NCBI RefSeq assembly: GCF_014805625.2
Contig: NW_023998415.1
Location: forward strand, 654,407 to 718,406
Length of the DNA stretch: 64,000 nucleotides
Direction of reading: 5' to 3'
Source of the DNA: Glossina fuscipes
Lineage: Eukaryota > Arthropoda > Insecta > Diptera > Glossinidae
The notes under the pieces are model-generated. The model was given only the letters and a program-made list of their open reading frames with translations, did no database searches and was not told the origin of the DNA. Both the position numbers and the translations under genes were made by a program. This document shows positions 49,150-62,200 of this stretch, in pieces; the stretch's first letter is position 1, and each line of letters begins with the position of its first letter.

Positions 49150-49400
49150 TAGTCGAAAAATCGAAAACCATTTTCAATAACATTCGACCTTCGTCAGTAT
49201 GCCAAATTTCATCCAAATTTTCCTAGAAATTGCAATCTGTTGGTTGAAGACATGGGTAGGTATCAGACGAACCCGCGGACAGGCAGACAGACAAATTTAG
49301 ATCGATTCAAAATCATCCTCTGAATCTATTAATGTAATAGGAATTGTGTATTTAAAGATCTTCTGGATGGGACGTAAATCTGAACAAACTTAATATCCCC
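49150..49400 (-). repeat. R2 fragment
   Basis: GTATGCCAAATTTCATCCAA, CCGCGGACAGGCAGACAGAC, TTAGATCGATTCAAAATCAT and GATCTTCTGGATGGGACG, the reversed R2 head. It lies about 150 bases left of the SINE insertion. Confidence 0.5.
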
Positions 49401-49556
49401 AATGCCACGAGTCGCACTTAAGACAAAAGAAAAGAAGAAGAAGTAGGTGAGTTTTACTAGTCTTAAGGCGAACATCAAATAAAATATATGATCTAAATAT
49501 ATGATCTATGAACTCATTCTACACTGTATTAATTTTATCAATCTCTGTACAAAATA

Positions 49557-49731
49557 TTATTATTATTATTATTATAAATTTAGCCAGAGAATAAATTCTA
49601 AGACTAAAGTCTTAAAGCACTAGCATCTAGGGCTATCGGCTGTTATTAAAAAACTCTACCGCACTTGAGGTTTGAACCCACGACTATTGAGTTGCTAGTC
49701 GAGACTCTTGCCTACTCGGCCACTCAGGCGG
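49557..49731 (-). mobile_element. tRNA-derived SINE with perfect 16-base target-site duplication
   Basis: Read on the minus strand, the head resembles a tRNA. It has an A box TGGCCGAGTAGG (49711-49722) and a B box GGGTTCAAACC (49669-49679), 31 bases apart. A non-tRNA body follows and a (TAA)n-like tail (49557-49575). The sequence ATCTCTGTACAAAATA is present intact on both sides (49541-49556 and 49732-49747), the direct repeat left by target-primed insertion. Perfect flanks imply a fairly recent insertion. A related older copy lies at 17083-17256 on the plus strand. Confidence 0.85.
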
Positions 49732-49954
49732 ATCTCTGTACAAAATAGAAATACTACTTTGTTCTCTTTCATGGAGAATAAATAATAAATTATATAGATA
49801 AGTATCACAGACATAACTAATATGACCGGATTTATTGAAGTCTGAATGAAGTACGAAAAATGAGGCAATTAGTTATGTAATATAATGAGTTTAATCGTAT
49901 TAGCGGACATAATCGACAAATCGAATAAGTGAACATTTTACATATTATCCGAAA

Positions 49955-50168
49955 CTGATTGACCAACTCAGACTTGGTTCGGCATTGCGTGGCCTCAGCC
50001 TAGTGGGTTTGTGTGCCATGTCGGCAAGTATTATTCCTTTATCGACTGAGCACTCGCTATAGCTATGACCAAAAAAAAAAAATGTTTATCGAGCTCTAGA
50101 TTTGGACCCACGAACACTGCCTCGGTAGTTGCTGTTCTTACTTACCCGGCCACTTAGCCGAGCGATCG
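49955..50168 (-). mobile_element. Second tRNA-derived SINE type, divergent body
   Basis: On the minus strand there is an A box TGGCCGGGTAAG (50141-50152) and a B box GGGTCCAAATC (50099-50109), again exactly 31 bases apart. Head and surrounding bases align with the SINE 220 bases to the left. The body after the B box is different (it contains a 12-base A/T run at 50069-50080 and a GC-rich block). It may be a different SINE family built on the same tRNA head. I found no clear flanking duplication, so the left edge is approximate. Confidence 0.55.
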
Positions 50169-51154
50169 ATATATCTGTTTGGATGTTGCAAACGCTTTGT
50201 GTAAGTGAGTTTGAAAGCGGACTAGGTTGGCGATGCACTATCAAAACCATTAACAGTTTTTAATGGTTCCACACTATTACATTAATATGCAAAAAAAAAT
50301 GATGTGTGCGTGTGTGTGTGTGTGCGTGTATTAAATTTTACGAAATTGAAACACATCAAGCAGTCAATTTTTTCGATGGACAGGCCATAAAGGACCATAA
50401 ACTATTTTATTTTGCTAATTTCATCTGAGCAAAAATATGAATATGTAAAGAACGGAAACAAAAATTAAAAAATAAAAAGGAAAGTAAAAATTAAAATAAA
50501 AGAGGAAATTAAATGCAAAAGCGATATTAATTCGTTTTCATCATCAGGCTGTTAGCCGCACTTCTTTTCTGGATTGTAACAAATCAAAAAACAAATAAAA
50601 CACAAACACACATTGGCTTCTTTTATAAGTCAATGAACCTGAAATTAAAAAAGTTTAGTTTGAATCTTTAGTTATCAGATGCATAGTGAAGTACGTTTAT
50701 TTTTCTCTCATATATTAAGTTATTTAAAATTCAACTTTTCAGTAAAAGTTCGGCGCAAAATTAATTGTTCACAAAAATAAAGTAAAATTACTTTTTTTTT
50801 TTTCACTATGACTGGATTTTTGCTAAGAAATTTATTTAAATTCAACGCTTTGATGTACATGCGTTTGTGCGTCGTGCTGTAGATTCTTTTGCGTAGACTT
50901 TCTTCATTCAAAATTTTGTTCTATGTTCTATTTACTTATTATTAAGCGTTTTGCTATCTATGTTCACTATATTTGTAATCTATCCTTTTAATGATATGCA
51001 CAAGTCGAAAATATATGCTATATACACAAATGCTTTCTCAATAGAAAGAGGACAATACATGTAAAACATATTTAATGTGATACAGGTGAGGTAATTGGGG
51101 TTAAATTAAAATAATACTCTGTTATGTATGGTCAGCAACTAAGTGATTTTTTTA

Positions 51155-51785
51155 TACCTATCACCGAAGGATTATTTTGTCAAAACTTTGCAACGCCAGC
51201 ATCAAAATCGAAATCCACTATCCGTCTGTGTATGGCCTGTTGTAAACATTCTTCTGGTCACAAAAATGAAGCTATCGACTTCAAATTCGGCAGAAACATT
51301 GGAAGTTTTTGTGTGCAGGTTGTGGTTGTGTGAAAATGGGCCGAATCCGAGGATATGCTGACAGTACCACGTAAGCTGAGAACACCTTTGTTTAAAAAAA
51401 AAAATTTTAAATTAGTTTTTGATCATTACTCATAAATAATAGCAGATAATTATACAAAAAATTGAAGGCACATTTTATGGGCGATGCTGCTGTACATGTA
51501 TAAAAGTGGAAAAAGTCAGTCGGGCACGCATACCCAATATTATAGGGCGCAGAAACAAGCTTGAAAAACCACATAAAGTACGTAAATTCTTAGCCAGTTT
51601 CGAATTTGGAATGCACTTAAGCATGCCCGTCCATCTGTCTGTCTGTCTGCAACTGTGTAGAATTTGTGATGAACATTTTTCCGTTAGCGAAGATGAAGAT
51701 ATCGCTTAAAAATTTGCCAAAGAGTTTGGAAGTAATTTAATTTTCTCCAAGGACAAGCCTGGAACGACCACACCCCCATGGGACA
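51155..51785 (+). repeat. R1 copy, long
   Basis: Starts TTTATACCTATCACCGAAGG, continues with CTATCCGTCTGTGTATGGCC, GTAAACATTCTTCTGGTCAC, ATGGGCGATGCTGCTGTACA and CCATCTGTCTGTCTGTCTGC. Short open frames over it (for example 51124-51333) are incidental. Confidence 0.7.
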
Positions 51786-52199
51786 AAAAATTTTATTTTG
51801 AAAATAGCAAAAATCAGCCACGCGATTTTTCCATATTATACCGCATGGAAATTTAGTTCTTTCAACAAAATTATATTTTCAGTGCACAAACCAAACCCAA
51901 AAGTTAATTTGTATATGTCAAATTCGTTTAAAAGTATTAGATATATTTTCTTTACACCAAAAGAAGCAAAAGTCCTTAGTTTAACTAAACATAAGTTTCA
52001 TTCCACATACACGAAATGTAACCGTGGTTTTCGTGATAAATTATCACAATTTCTATATGCTGCGCAACTAAGTATATATTGCATTCCACAAATAAGAACA
52101 CCGTCCTACAAATATATTCGGTCTCGACCCGATCTTTTATACCCATCACAGCTATCCTAGACGCGAACTAGTCCTTTCATCAGTTTCAGTCATTTTCAA

Positions 52200-52520
52200 A
52201 TTCTTTTGCAAATTCTTTGCAGGGCTATAATCATTTTTGCGAACGAGAGCATGTTCACCACAGATACTACACAATTGCACAGACGAATAGATAGACGGAT
52301 GAATAAGCGGACATGGTTAAGTATATACTGTGTGCGGTTATTGAAGCCTGCTTCTGGGCGTTATAATGGTAATGAAAAAAAAAAAATATATATATATTTG
52401 ATACCCTATAATATTGGATAGACGTAGTAAATTTTTTCCATTTTAGGTTATACAGGTACTACAGGATCGCCCTTACAAGTTTCTTTCTGGGCATTGCCAG
52501 CTTTTCGACCCTTTATCCTT
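52200..52520 (-). repeat. R1 fragments
   Basis: On the minus strand 52368-52200 gives ACGCCCAGAAGCAGGC, a CATGTCCGCTTATTCATCCG tract and a GCAATTGTGTAGTATCTGTG piece. 52400-52480 gives a reversed piece around CCAATATTATAGGG. Both match R1 but are shuffled by deletion. Confidence 0.5.
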
Positions 52521-55500
52521 CGAGTATAAGCACAAAAAGAAGAAGAGAGTTAAAGAGATATCACTTAACGAATATGTCTGTGGTTAGAGAAGTACGTATG
52601 ATGTTTAAAAATATTTCGGTTTGTGTGATTGGCGAATATTTGAATAAAAGAGTTCAATTTTCGACTAAAAGCAAAAACAACCTCTTGTTAATAAAGTTTT
52701 ACTCGTAATTAACTTGTAGAAAAAGTGGCACACTTCTCCTTAAAGTGTTATTTCAAGGGTATTGCAAATAATTCAAATGAAAGGAATAAAAAGGAAAGCA
52801 GTCCTGCTGTCAACTTGCAACATGCGTAGATATCAGCGCACTCTTTCAGCGCACTTAGGTTTTCAGTAAGATCTCAAAATTGCAATCTGTGTAAATGTTT
52901 AATTTGAAAAAGCTGTGTACTTGTGGAGTCTGAACAGTTTTATGATTAAAATTAAAAAATGAGTTCAACCACCAATTGGTCAAAAGAAAATATGTATCGC
53001 TTATTGTAACGAACTATCATTACAAATGCGTATTTGAGTCGAGAAATAAAACGTCATGGAGTTTATCGCCTATTTAGTCTCATAAAAAAATTGGACCTTC
53101 TAAGTTATGTAATTGAAAGTTGTATCTACTATTTATTGCGGAAAGAGCGGTAGGCAAGAAGCGGTATGGAAAATCTTAGAATGATTTGTGCGCATATTTT
53201 AATTTGATTGTGTGTTATAGATGTTTACGTTTTCACGCAAAATTTTAACCAATACATTCCATTAATCATTTCATTTCGTTGTAGCATTTTTTTGCTGCAA
53301 TATTGTCTTTCAGTTTCTTCTTACTTCTTAAATCAATTTTCCCAAAGCTAAGCCATACACAGTTAGCGATCACATTCATTTGTGAATTAACCTTTTGACA
53401 TTTTCCAATTTCCAATATACTGTTACAATAATTCAATGCGAATGTGGTTAGTACCTAGAACGAAAACGGAAGAGAAACGTTCTCAAAATAAGCACAATTT
53501 TCATTTCGTGATAAAGTCTTTATTGTACGCTGCTGTGGCGGAGACAAGCAATGAAACAAGAACTGAAAAAGACTAAACGAACGATTAATTAAATATAAAA
53601 ATTCCAATTTAGATAAGCTTAACATAGTTTCTGTTCCTTCTGCAGCTACGTCTGCGTCTTTCTCTCCTGCGCAATTTTTGGTAATTTTAAATTGGGAGCT
53701 ACGATTTTTGTTTAATAGTTTTCCTATTGCTTTTCTTTTGCTTTTTCTCCTCGCTTGGCATATAGTTTTGCTGTACTATCAACTGCAACTAACCGTCAGC
53801 CCTACGAAAGGCTTTTGTTGGCATTTTATGCTTTTGTAGTCCCTTTTCGAAGTTAATTGCATTTGGGTTCGAAATTTAGCGAACATTTTAAACAGCTAGA
53901 GAAAAGCGAGAACGAAGCAGAAAACAATCTATGCCGTACATTCATAAGTAAAATAAGTGTACTTTTTCTTATATAGTAAGTCAAAAACATGAAGGCCGTA
54001 ACGATTGCAGAAATATAAAACTTAATATTTAAAGTTCGGTTTCGATTGAAAATGTCGTATAATATTTAGGAATTAAACATTGGCATCCGTATGCAAAAAG
54101 TTGTACAAGTTTACTGTATAACTTGATATACCCTTCCGGATTGTATAGCAAAATACAACTAAGCATAAAGACGTGAGTCGCGCATGTAAGAAGTAAGTTC
54201 AACTTCAATCTTTGTGGATGTTGTTGGTAAAATTGTTCTATTCTGTTGGTTATTTAGCTATCGCTAACCCGTATGTATTCTATGTACGATTATGCATTTA
54301 AAACTCTAACTCTAAACTTCACTTGTACATGACCATTGGGAAGATGTTTGTCAAATGTTCCACATTGCTTTAACTGGGTCTCTCCCTTTTCATATGGTGT
54401 TTCTCTTTTCATTTTATTGCTGCTGCAGTTTTTGTTGTTAAAATGATTATAAACACCAACTCGTACGTACTTGTTTCGGATTCTCGAACAGTAAGTGCAC
54501 ATGCTTCTATGCGTGGGGTATACGGGTGATTTTATTTCACCTTTCGTTACGGTGCTTCTCGCTTTGGCAACTAACCTGACGCATATCGTGATCATGTTTG
54601 TATTGTATTTCGTGCTGAAAAATTCTCTATCCTCCAAGTCGGAAACAGCGTTTTATCTGTCGTCTTTTGCCTTTAGTTTAATACGCGCACTTTTACATAT
54701 ATATATATATCGGTGTAAAACTCTGTTTGCGGTTTTGCATTTAAATTGAAATAGAATGTTAGAATATCAAACGAACGAGTAAACAGCTTCCTTTTTTATC
54801 TTTTTTTTTTGTTTTTTTTTTTTTGCTTTTTTTTTATATTTACTTTTTGTAATTTGAGGGTACCGAGCAATATCATCAGATTAACATCAGCTTAAATTGA
54901 TTGGTCGTGAAGTTTGGTGCCATCAATATGTTGTGAAATGCGGCTCCATACAGTACACAAATGCATACATGCATCGTTGTTGTATGCTTGTATATAACTG
55001 AGAATGATAATAATGATGATGATGATGAGACAATGGTAGCGGTCTTGGGGTTGTAAGTAATGCTAGTAATCGTTTCTGCACTACATGTAATTGAGGTTTT
55101 TCAAATAACTTTTTCGTCAGCCTATGTAAATTTGCACTTTTTTGATGAGATTTTTATCAACATTTTTGCCATTTGCGATAAATTCAAATTGTCTTTTATA
55201 AGTTACCTCTTGTTCGAAACGTGACGAAATCTATTTAAACACGCTATTTGATAAACAAGGCGAGTTCGTGAATTGAAATTTGGAACTATACGAATATAAT
55301 ACGAAGGAGATATCAAAATTTAATAAATGCAAGAGCAAGCATCGACTAATCTCAGAAAAATCAAAAACCAGAATTTCAATTTAAAATTTGATCATTTAAG
55401 TTTTCGGCCTTCTCGGCTTTTCATTAGTTCTAAACACGTCAGTTGTGAGTAAATGTGTATTATTGTTTAAACCTTTCTTTGACTGTCTTCACTTGTTACA

Positions 55501-56689
55501 TCTACCAGTCTCTCCTCTTATATAATCTTAATTTCAGCCTATTGTGATTAAATAGCTAGCAAAAGTGATGTGGTTTTATGAAAAGTGCTATGTATACATA
55601 TTTTTAAATTGAAATCAAGAATTTCCTTTTTCCCACAGTTAATTTTATTTAAATTTTTCACTTTAATAAGAAATCATAAAAACACTTTAAGCAAATACCT
55701 GATAATTAATTTCATTTAAGATTTTAAATCTACTATCCTCACAAAAGAAGATAGCTTCACATTTTGACTTCTTAAGAGTAATGGAGAGCATGCTTAATAA
55801 TTTTAGTTCATTATCTTATGATGTTATACGGATTCATTCAGTCAATTATTTGATTCGAGGCTAAATAATTGTCCAAATTTTTGCAAATACTCCATAAGGC
55901 AATTGCCCGCCTTTGTCTCTTTATTCATCAAAGCTAAGGGAGTTGCCCTGTAAGCGTTGTTGTGCCTCCTCTTTTGATAATCTACTTAATTATATTTCGC
56001 ACATGCGAAATTAATTGCAAATTTATTTTATGCAAATTAACACTAAATTTACGCCTTATTTGACATTAAAATAATTGATCTGGCAACAAATATTTATGCC
56101 ATCGAAGAATTTAATTCCTAATGTGTGTGCAAAAAGTTTACAGTAATAAACGTTTTAAAAAATATTCGTTAATTTTCTGTTGCGATTAACTTAAGTAGAA
56201 ACAATAAATTGCAGACATGAGGCTGTAATCTTCGTTGTTGGTCAAAGCAAGCTGTGCTTCAATAAATTATTCAGAACTCAGTTAAAGCGAAATCACAACT
56301 AGTTTCAAAATAAGATCACACTGACATTGCTCGCTACAAATGGATTGATATCAGAGTAGTTAGGAGTGTTTTTATGCTTATTTGCGTTTATTGTATTTTT
56401 GTTTCTAAAATTGTAACGCAGTGCAGCACTGGTAAACTAAAACATGAAAGACAGAAGGAACAAAAAAGAAAATGAACATTTTAGGCGTTTATAATCAATT
56501 TGCCTCACCGCAAAGCACCTTCTCTGCTATTGAGAGGGCTGACAACGGATATTTACGATTTCCTGGCCGTTAACTGCGAATCTCAGATCTACAAGTATCA
56601 ACAATTCGAGAAACGGAGGAGTGGCGTGACGTGTAGAGGGCATACACGCTTAAAATTGTATTTTTTCAACTGCTTGGATTTCTGGCAGC
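52521..56689. other. Intergenic region
   Basis: No supported gene. Two opposed open frames at 54290-54637 (minus) and 54495-54749 (plus) overlap and neither shows a domain. 54791-54840 is T-rich simple sequence and 55009-55027 a GAT repeat. Confidence 0.35.
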
Positions 56690-57153
56690 TTGGACCACCG
56701 TATCTTTTTAATAGGAAGACGATACTCTCTGTGCGATGGGACAAAAATGATATGCTGTGATATTTGCTGTTAAAATCTGATGGAGCAATTAATACAAAAC
56801 ATTAGTAATTTGGAATCCTAGCTGTTCAAAAACGGCAACACAAGAACATTTTTTCGAAAGAAAAGTTTGCATTACATACGCAAAAACCGCTTGGCGAAAC
56901 GTTGAAAACACTCAACTGAGAACTGCCAGCCAAGACCGTTTGCTCACTAAATTTGGCTCTTTCTGATTACCTCTTGATTGCATTGATGACTCACGAGCTT
57001 ACTGAAAAGATCTTATGTTCCTATGAAGATGTGAAAAAATAGGTCAATGAATGATTTGCAGCAAAAGAGAGAAGTTATTAGCGGCGTAGCATCCCCAAAT
57101 TCCCCAAAAGATGGGGAAAATGTGTAACTAGCGATGCAGTATAATTTGAATAA
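56690..57153 (+). pseudogene. Decayed mariner transposase, catalytic C-terminal part
   Basis: Seen: blocks in mariner order on the plus strand in broken frames. KTILSVRWDK is followed by LLLKSDGAINT (the family WWD...YYELLK..G..IN region). After a degraded stretch come ETLKTLN-like and ALSDYLLIALMTHELTEK (the family PDLAPSDYHLF region holding the third catalytic Asp), then SYEDVKK, and finally SIPKFPKRWGKCVTSD and a stop at 57151-57153, which is where mariner transposases end. Multiple stops and frameshifts show it is inactive. It belongs to the Tc1/mariner superfamily. It is not contiguous with the fragment near 10 kb and is a separate insertion. The sequence at 56500-56690 is open but I cannot place it in the family. 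Confidence 0.8.
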
Positions 57154-57650
57154 ATCACTTTTTCCCATTCTCCCGAAAATAATGCGTTTTCTTTTCGTAC
57201 AAAAAAGTCATTTTATGCTGACATATGTACTAAACGTGGAACGATACATATCTCTCGGTCTGCATTTGTTCATGTAACGAAGGACAAATAGACGAACGCG
57301 TGGACGGGTGAGAGCAGAGTAGACGTGGCTGACACGATTCTTATACATTTCATAGGGCCTCTGGTGCGTGTAGCTTAGTGCTGCACAAAGTGGGCAATCA
57401 ATTCATGTATGCTATCATATATGTATGTTTTAGTGGACATGGAATACTGTTCTCCTTAATGCACTCATTGACCAACTATAGGATCTAAGCAGAACAACTA
57501 GACAGCCTATCCAGCACATCCAGACACATATACGTATTTGCTGAGGACGATGTGTGTCTTGTCCTGTAATGGTAATAAAATAAATTACAAATAGAAGACA
57601 GTACAACGACACCCGTTGTTGCGTCCTGTAATCAACAATGGTCTGTATGA

Positions 57651-57651
<1 letters not shown>

Positions 57652-57691
<40 letters not shown>

Positions 57692-57701
57692 TGTGTGTGT
57701 A
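57652..57701. repeat. (GT)n microsatellite
   Basis: GT repeat with single-unit interruptions. The minus-strand frame of His-Thr repeats across it is an artefact. Confidence 0.9.
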
Positions 57702-58140
57702 CTGAAGCATATACTCTAATATGCTTAAAATGGTACTGTTTCGTTACTGCCAAATAAAATAAGATGATGTATACGTGCTTGTAAATCGGAAATTTACCAA
57801 AGTTTTGCTTTATTTTAGCTAAGATTATTTCAGTTGTTTTTTTGGTGCGCTTACTTTAGTGCTACCCTTTCATTGCTCTCGTTGGCTGCAGTGCATGATG
57901 CTGCCGATGATGCCGATAACATAACGATAATGCGATACAAGATATGAAAAAGAAAAAATAATTCTGAAAACGACAATAATAATACACTATTGCTGAAGCA
58001 TAAAACAAAGCGTTTTGTGTGCTTTGGTAATACGATGTCTAGCTGTTATTAAACTGAAATATGCAGATAAAGCAACATATACATACATATCAAATGAAAA
58101 TCTTGATTAAATTGATAAAGATGCACTGGTTTGGATTTCT

Positions 58141-58170
58141 TTATTCTTCTTCTTCTTCTTCTTCTTCTTC
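58141..58170. repeat. (TTC)n microsatellite
   Basis: About ten TTC units. Other trinucleotide tracts: AGC-rich 38558-38592, CTT/CTCCTT 22938-22970, ATT within the SINE tail at 49557-49575. Confidence 0.85.
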
Positions 58171-58553
58171 TTTATTGAAGAACGTTGATCTCCTTATCCG
58201 TGTATTCCGGAATAAATTCGGTAGATTGACGTGTGGTAAAAATTTTCAAATAATAGATTAGAAAATACAAGAAGAGTAGCTTGTACGAGTTTGAATTTAA
58301 TGAAAATAAGACGTAGAAAAAGTTACTTATTTTATTTATTATTTATATTATTTATTTATACTACTTTTCAAACTTCAAAAATTTCCATTTACTCCTATCT
58401 CCCTCTTCGGTTATTTATTTAGGAAATTAACAACCGAAAATTCGCTGGAATGTGTAAAAACGGCCCAATCTACTCCTATCTGTTTGCTGCTTACTTACTA
58501 CTTACAAAACAGACAAATCTAGGTTAAAGTTGAAGGTGATACATCTAATATAT

Positions 58554-59252
58554 ATATAAAAATTGAACGCGGAGTCGTCCAAAGAAGTATTCTAAGTCCA
58601 ATACTCTTCCGCTCGATGATAATATTTTACCTGCGACTCATACTGATGTGACAGCAATTCTATTTTCATCTAGTGATCCCATTAATATGCTCCAGGAACT
58701 ACAAATTCATCTCAATGAAATTTCGCTTTGGCTCTACAAATGGCATATTAAAATATATCTACGTACATTGCGTTTACGCTAAATAAGGCCTCTTGTACTT
58801 CGCGATATTTGAACGGCAATAACATCCTTAGCCACAAGTATGTAAAATGTCTTGACTTAAATATTGACCAAGGATTAACATGGAAAAGACATATATGAAA
58901 GCTAAACGCTGGCAACTTGACCTAAAAAGGAGAAGAGACTCTATTGCGTCCAGAATTTAAACCTAATCTAAAAAAGTGAATGCATTTTATCCTCCAATCT
59001 ATTTGGGCCTACGCCATACAACGGCGGGGAATGGGCACAAACTCTAACATTGAAATTTTCCAAATATACTACTAATCTAAGACTTAAGAGAGAGTCGTCC
59101 GTTTTATTGTTAATGCCCTGCGGTCCGCTAGCAACAAAACTATTCCTGATGGGTTGGAATTCCCACTCATTAAAAATCTAATCCAACGCATTTCGTCCAA
59201 ATATCTTATTAGACTGAGAGAATGCCGAAAAATTCTACGTATTAGATCCTAA
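58554..59252 (+). pseudogene. Degenerate jockey-type non-LTR retrotransposon reverse-transcriptase fragment
   Basis: Seen: reading the plus strand across frameshifts gives IERGVVQRSILSPILF (reverse-transcriptase G-V-P-Q-G-S-V-L-S-P block). Next come TAILFSSSDPIN, LQIHLNEISLWLYKW and IKIYLRTL (normally a KIN.TKS.. motif), SHKYVKCLDLNIDQGLTWKR (family Y-LG..LD..L.W..H), then IWAYAIQ, FIVNALR, and ISSKYLIRLRE at the C-terminal end of ORF2. The block order is that of jockey-clade elements (jockey, Doc, F, BS). The catalytic YADD itself falls in a damaged stretch. There are many stops and frameshifts, no ORF1 or endonuclease upstream and no clear poly(A) tail. It is a 5'-truncated, inactive relic. 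Confidence 0.85.
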
Positions 59253-62200
59253 GAAATTGATTTATTTTTGTTTCTTTTTATTTCTTTAAACATCTCTATC
59301 TATATGTTATATTGTTCGCCTTGGGAGGATAATAATCTCCCTTATTTTTCGCATTTTGCAATAACATTTACGGATCGATTTTAAACCAAATATGTAATTG
59401 AAGTGGTGGATATGAAAGATATGCACGCTGAGAAGAATGGAAACTTTTTGCTAATATATGTGCTTCCAATCCATTAACATGTACGTAACTTGATCAAAAA
59501 TCAACGAGGATCCTTGATTTTCTTAAAAAATTTGTATTTATTCCGTTCCCTGCAGTGTAGCTGTCTTCGCTATTATTGCTCTCTCCCGCCACCGCACATT
59601 CTGCGATTTGACTTTATGTTCAAATATTTTTGCTTACATCAAGTGAAGAGAATGTCTTCACTATTTTAGCGGCATTTTCTTTGAATAAGAATTTTTTGAA
59701 AATTGAGTAATCCCACAAGAATTTCGAGAGACCGTGACACAGCAACATAAAACATTCTTCAATTTTTTCACTTTCTTGTCAAAAGTGAGCGCGATAAAAT
59801 ATAGATAATTTGGATCACATCCACGGCCTCCTGGAAAATCTTTACCAATAAAGTGCTACAAGTGTTTATAGACTGCCACGAATTAGACAATTTTCGTCAG
59901 TTTTTGAAGGATTGAGTTGAAAGCAATATTCGAGTCGAATACTAGCGTCCATCTGATGACTATTTAATGGACCTTCTACTGTTAGCATGTCACTAAGTTA
60001 GTGTATTGCGTGAAAGTTCATACGACATTTACAGTAAAAGTCTTACATATATGATATATTTGTAGTTGATTTACATGCTATTTGTAAATGATTATATTAT
60101 TTCCCTGAACTTTTTCGGTGCCACATTATTGGCTTAGAGCGAACCATGATTTACTTTTTAGTCGTTGCAAAGGCATCTTTCATCTGTGAATTCTTATACG
60201 CCATTACTCATCATCATTATAATCATTATAGTCAATTTAAGATTTCTCAACATTGTATTCAACTTTTTTTGTTATCTTCTTCGATATTACAATCTTGATG
60301 GATATTTGCATTACATGTTTTCATAAAAGCTACGCGACGTTCGCTATCCTCCCTACCCGAATTCCGCCTAATATTTCAAGTTTTAATCGCCTTCTTCACA
60401 GGGCGAGTGTCCTCTAAATCCAAATTGCAGCGTACTTAGCCTTTTTCCGATTTTTATCCTACATTTAATATCATCCTAATATCCTTCCTTTCTTTGAATG
60501 TGAAAAAATATTTCAATATCGTCTGTATCGTCGTTCTTCATAGATTCTTCTGCTATAACAGGGATTTAAAATTCCAAGAAGATACGAACACATGCCAACA
60601 TACACTTTATATATTAATATATTTATGCATAGGCCTAGGTTTTCGCAATGTGTACACGCATGTTTTTCTATTCTTCTTCTCTCCAACGGGAAAGTTATCT
60701 TAACTTGCACTTTTATTCTATACGTTCGTTTAAGACTTTGCAGAAAAATATGCAATTTAACATTCCTGTTTAACAAATTGCAAAAATGTACTAAATTCCT
60801 TGATTTTTATTCCTTACCACATGGACGTGTTTCATAGATATATGAGAATGTGTTTATGCTAGGTGAGCGCTGTCTATCGAAGGTTTTTGCCCACTTTTTC
60901 ATACTACCCTTGTATTGAAAAATGGGTTATGCATTGGGGAGATGAATTGACTGACGTTCTAGCATTTCATAGGTCATGATAGTTGAAGTGGTTTGTGTAA
61001 TCAGGCAAAGAACGGGAAAAAACCATACAATAAATTGTGTGGTAAAGAAGTGCGAGTATAGCGTAATGACAACGATGTCAATGATAAAGATGATAAAGAT
61101 GATGATATGGATGGCTGATGTCCCATAGCCAACTATAAGTTTAGGTTTAAATAATCAGTCATTTTGTTTAAATTGCGAAATTTGCGTGAGGCAAATGAAA
61201 AAATGTTTTGCCTGCAACGTGAACAGGTCTTATAAAGTTGGTGAAAACGTAAAAAAGAAATTCCTTAATATTATTTATCTCTTTAGGTCATTTGCCTTTG
61301 AAAGTACAGGAGGCATTAAGTTTGCAAGTCATACATCATTCTTGTTGAACTTGCAATCAAATTTTGCAAAAGACACTTTCCTAGTATTATGTAATAGATT
61401 CAGTCATTCTCTTCCTGAAATTGCTTATTAAACCTTTGTGTGGTTTTTTCGGTTATTTTCATTCCTCCTTTCTTTTACATTGGTGGTGTTGAGAAAGTTA
61501 CAGACTTTCTTTCTGCTTTAGTATATATATAGTTTAGTATATAGATATATATAGGCAATCCTTTACTTCACCTATATAAGTATGCAAATCTATATGCAAC
61601 AAAAGCTTTTGTCCTAAGGGTTTTAACATAAAATTCTCCAGGCTCTTCGTAGGGTAATGGGAATTGTGAATTTATTAAAAAATACTTTTTACATAAAAGT
61701 TACCACAAATTGGTTTCGTAATATAAATTGATTTTTCAATTGCGACGCTTCTGCCTGAGTAGTAGTTCGTACTTGTTCGCAATGTGCTCAAGTCTGTCAA
61801 TTAAATATGGAATGAATGTTTTCAACAAAATGTATATAATGATTTATTATAAAGTACGAATAAGACATGAAAGCAAAAAGTGCATTAAACTTGTTATTGC
61901 ATTTGTGGATTTCAGAGCAGCAGCATCGAATACTTTAAAAAGTATGTATGTTTGCAAGTATTTAAGTTAACATATATTCAATTATGCTAATTATTCATAT
62001 TTATACCTTGTACCATTTTCTACCTAAGGGTGTATAAAGAGGTGTTTGCGGATATACGTAAGACCTTGACGGACTTCAGACAGATGCATTTTTTACTTTA
62101 TCGATCGATTAAAGACCACTTAAATGCATGAACTCTTATTTTTGATGAATAAAATTACAAATCAATCGGGAAATGGGTGTAGTTAATGGGAAAAATACAA

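Noticed and set aside
49600..49735. tRNA gene on the minus strand
   Set aside because: A and B boxes are present but no foldable full cloverleaf is seen and the body, tail and target duplication show a SINE.
57430..57753. 107-codon minus-strand frame with His-Thr repeats
   Set aside because: Driven by the GT microsatellite.
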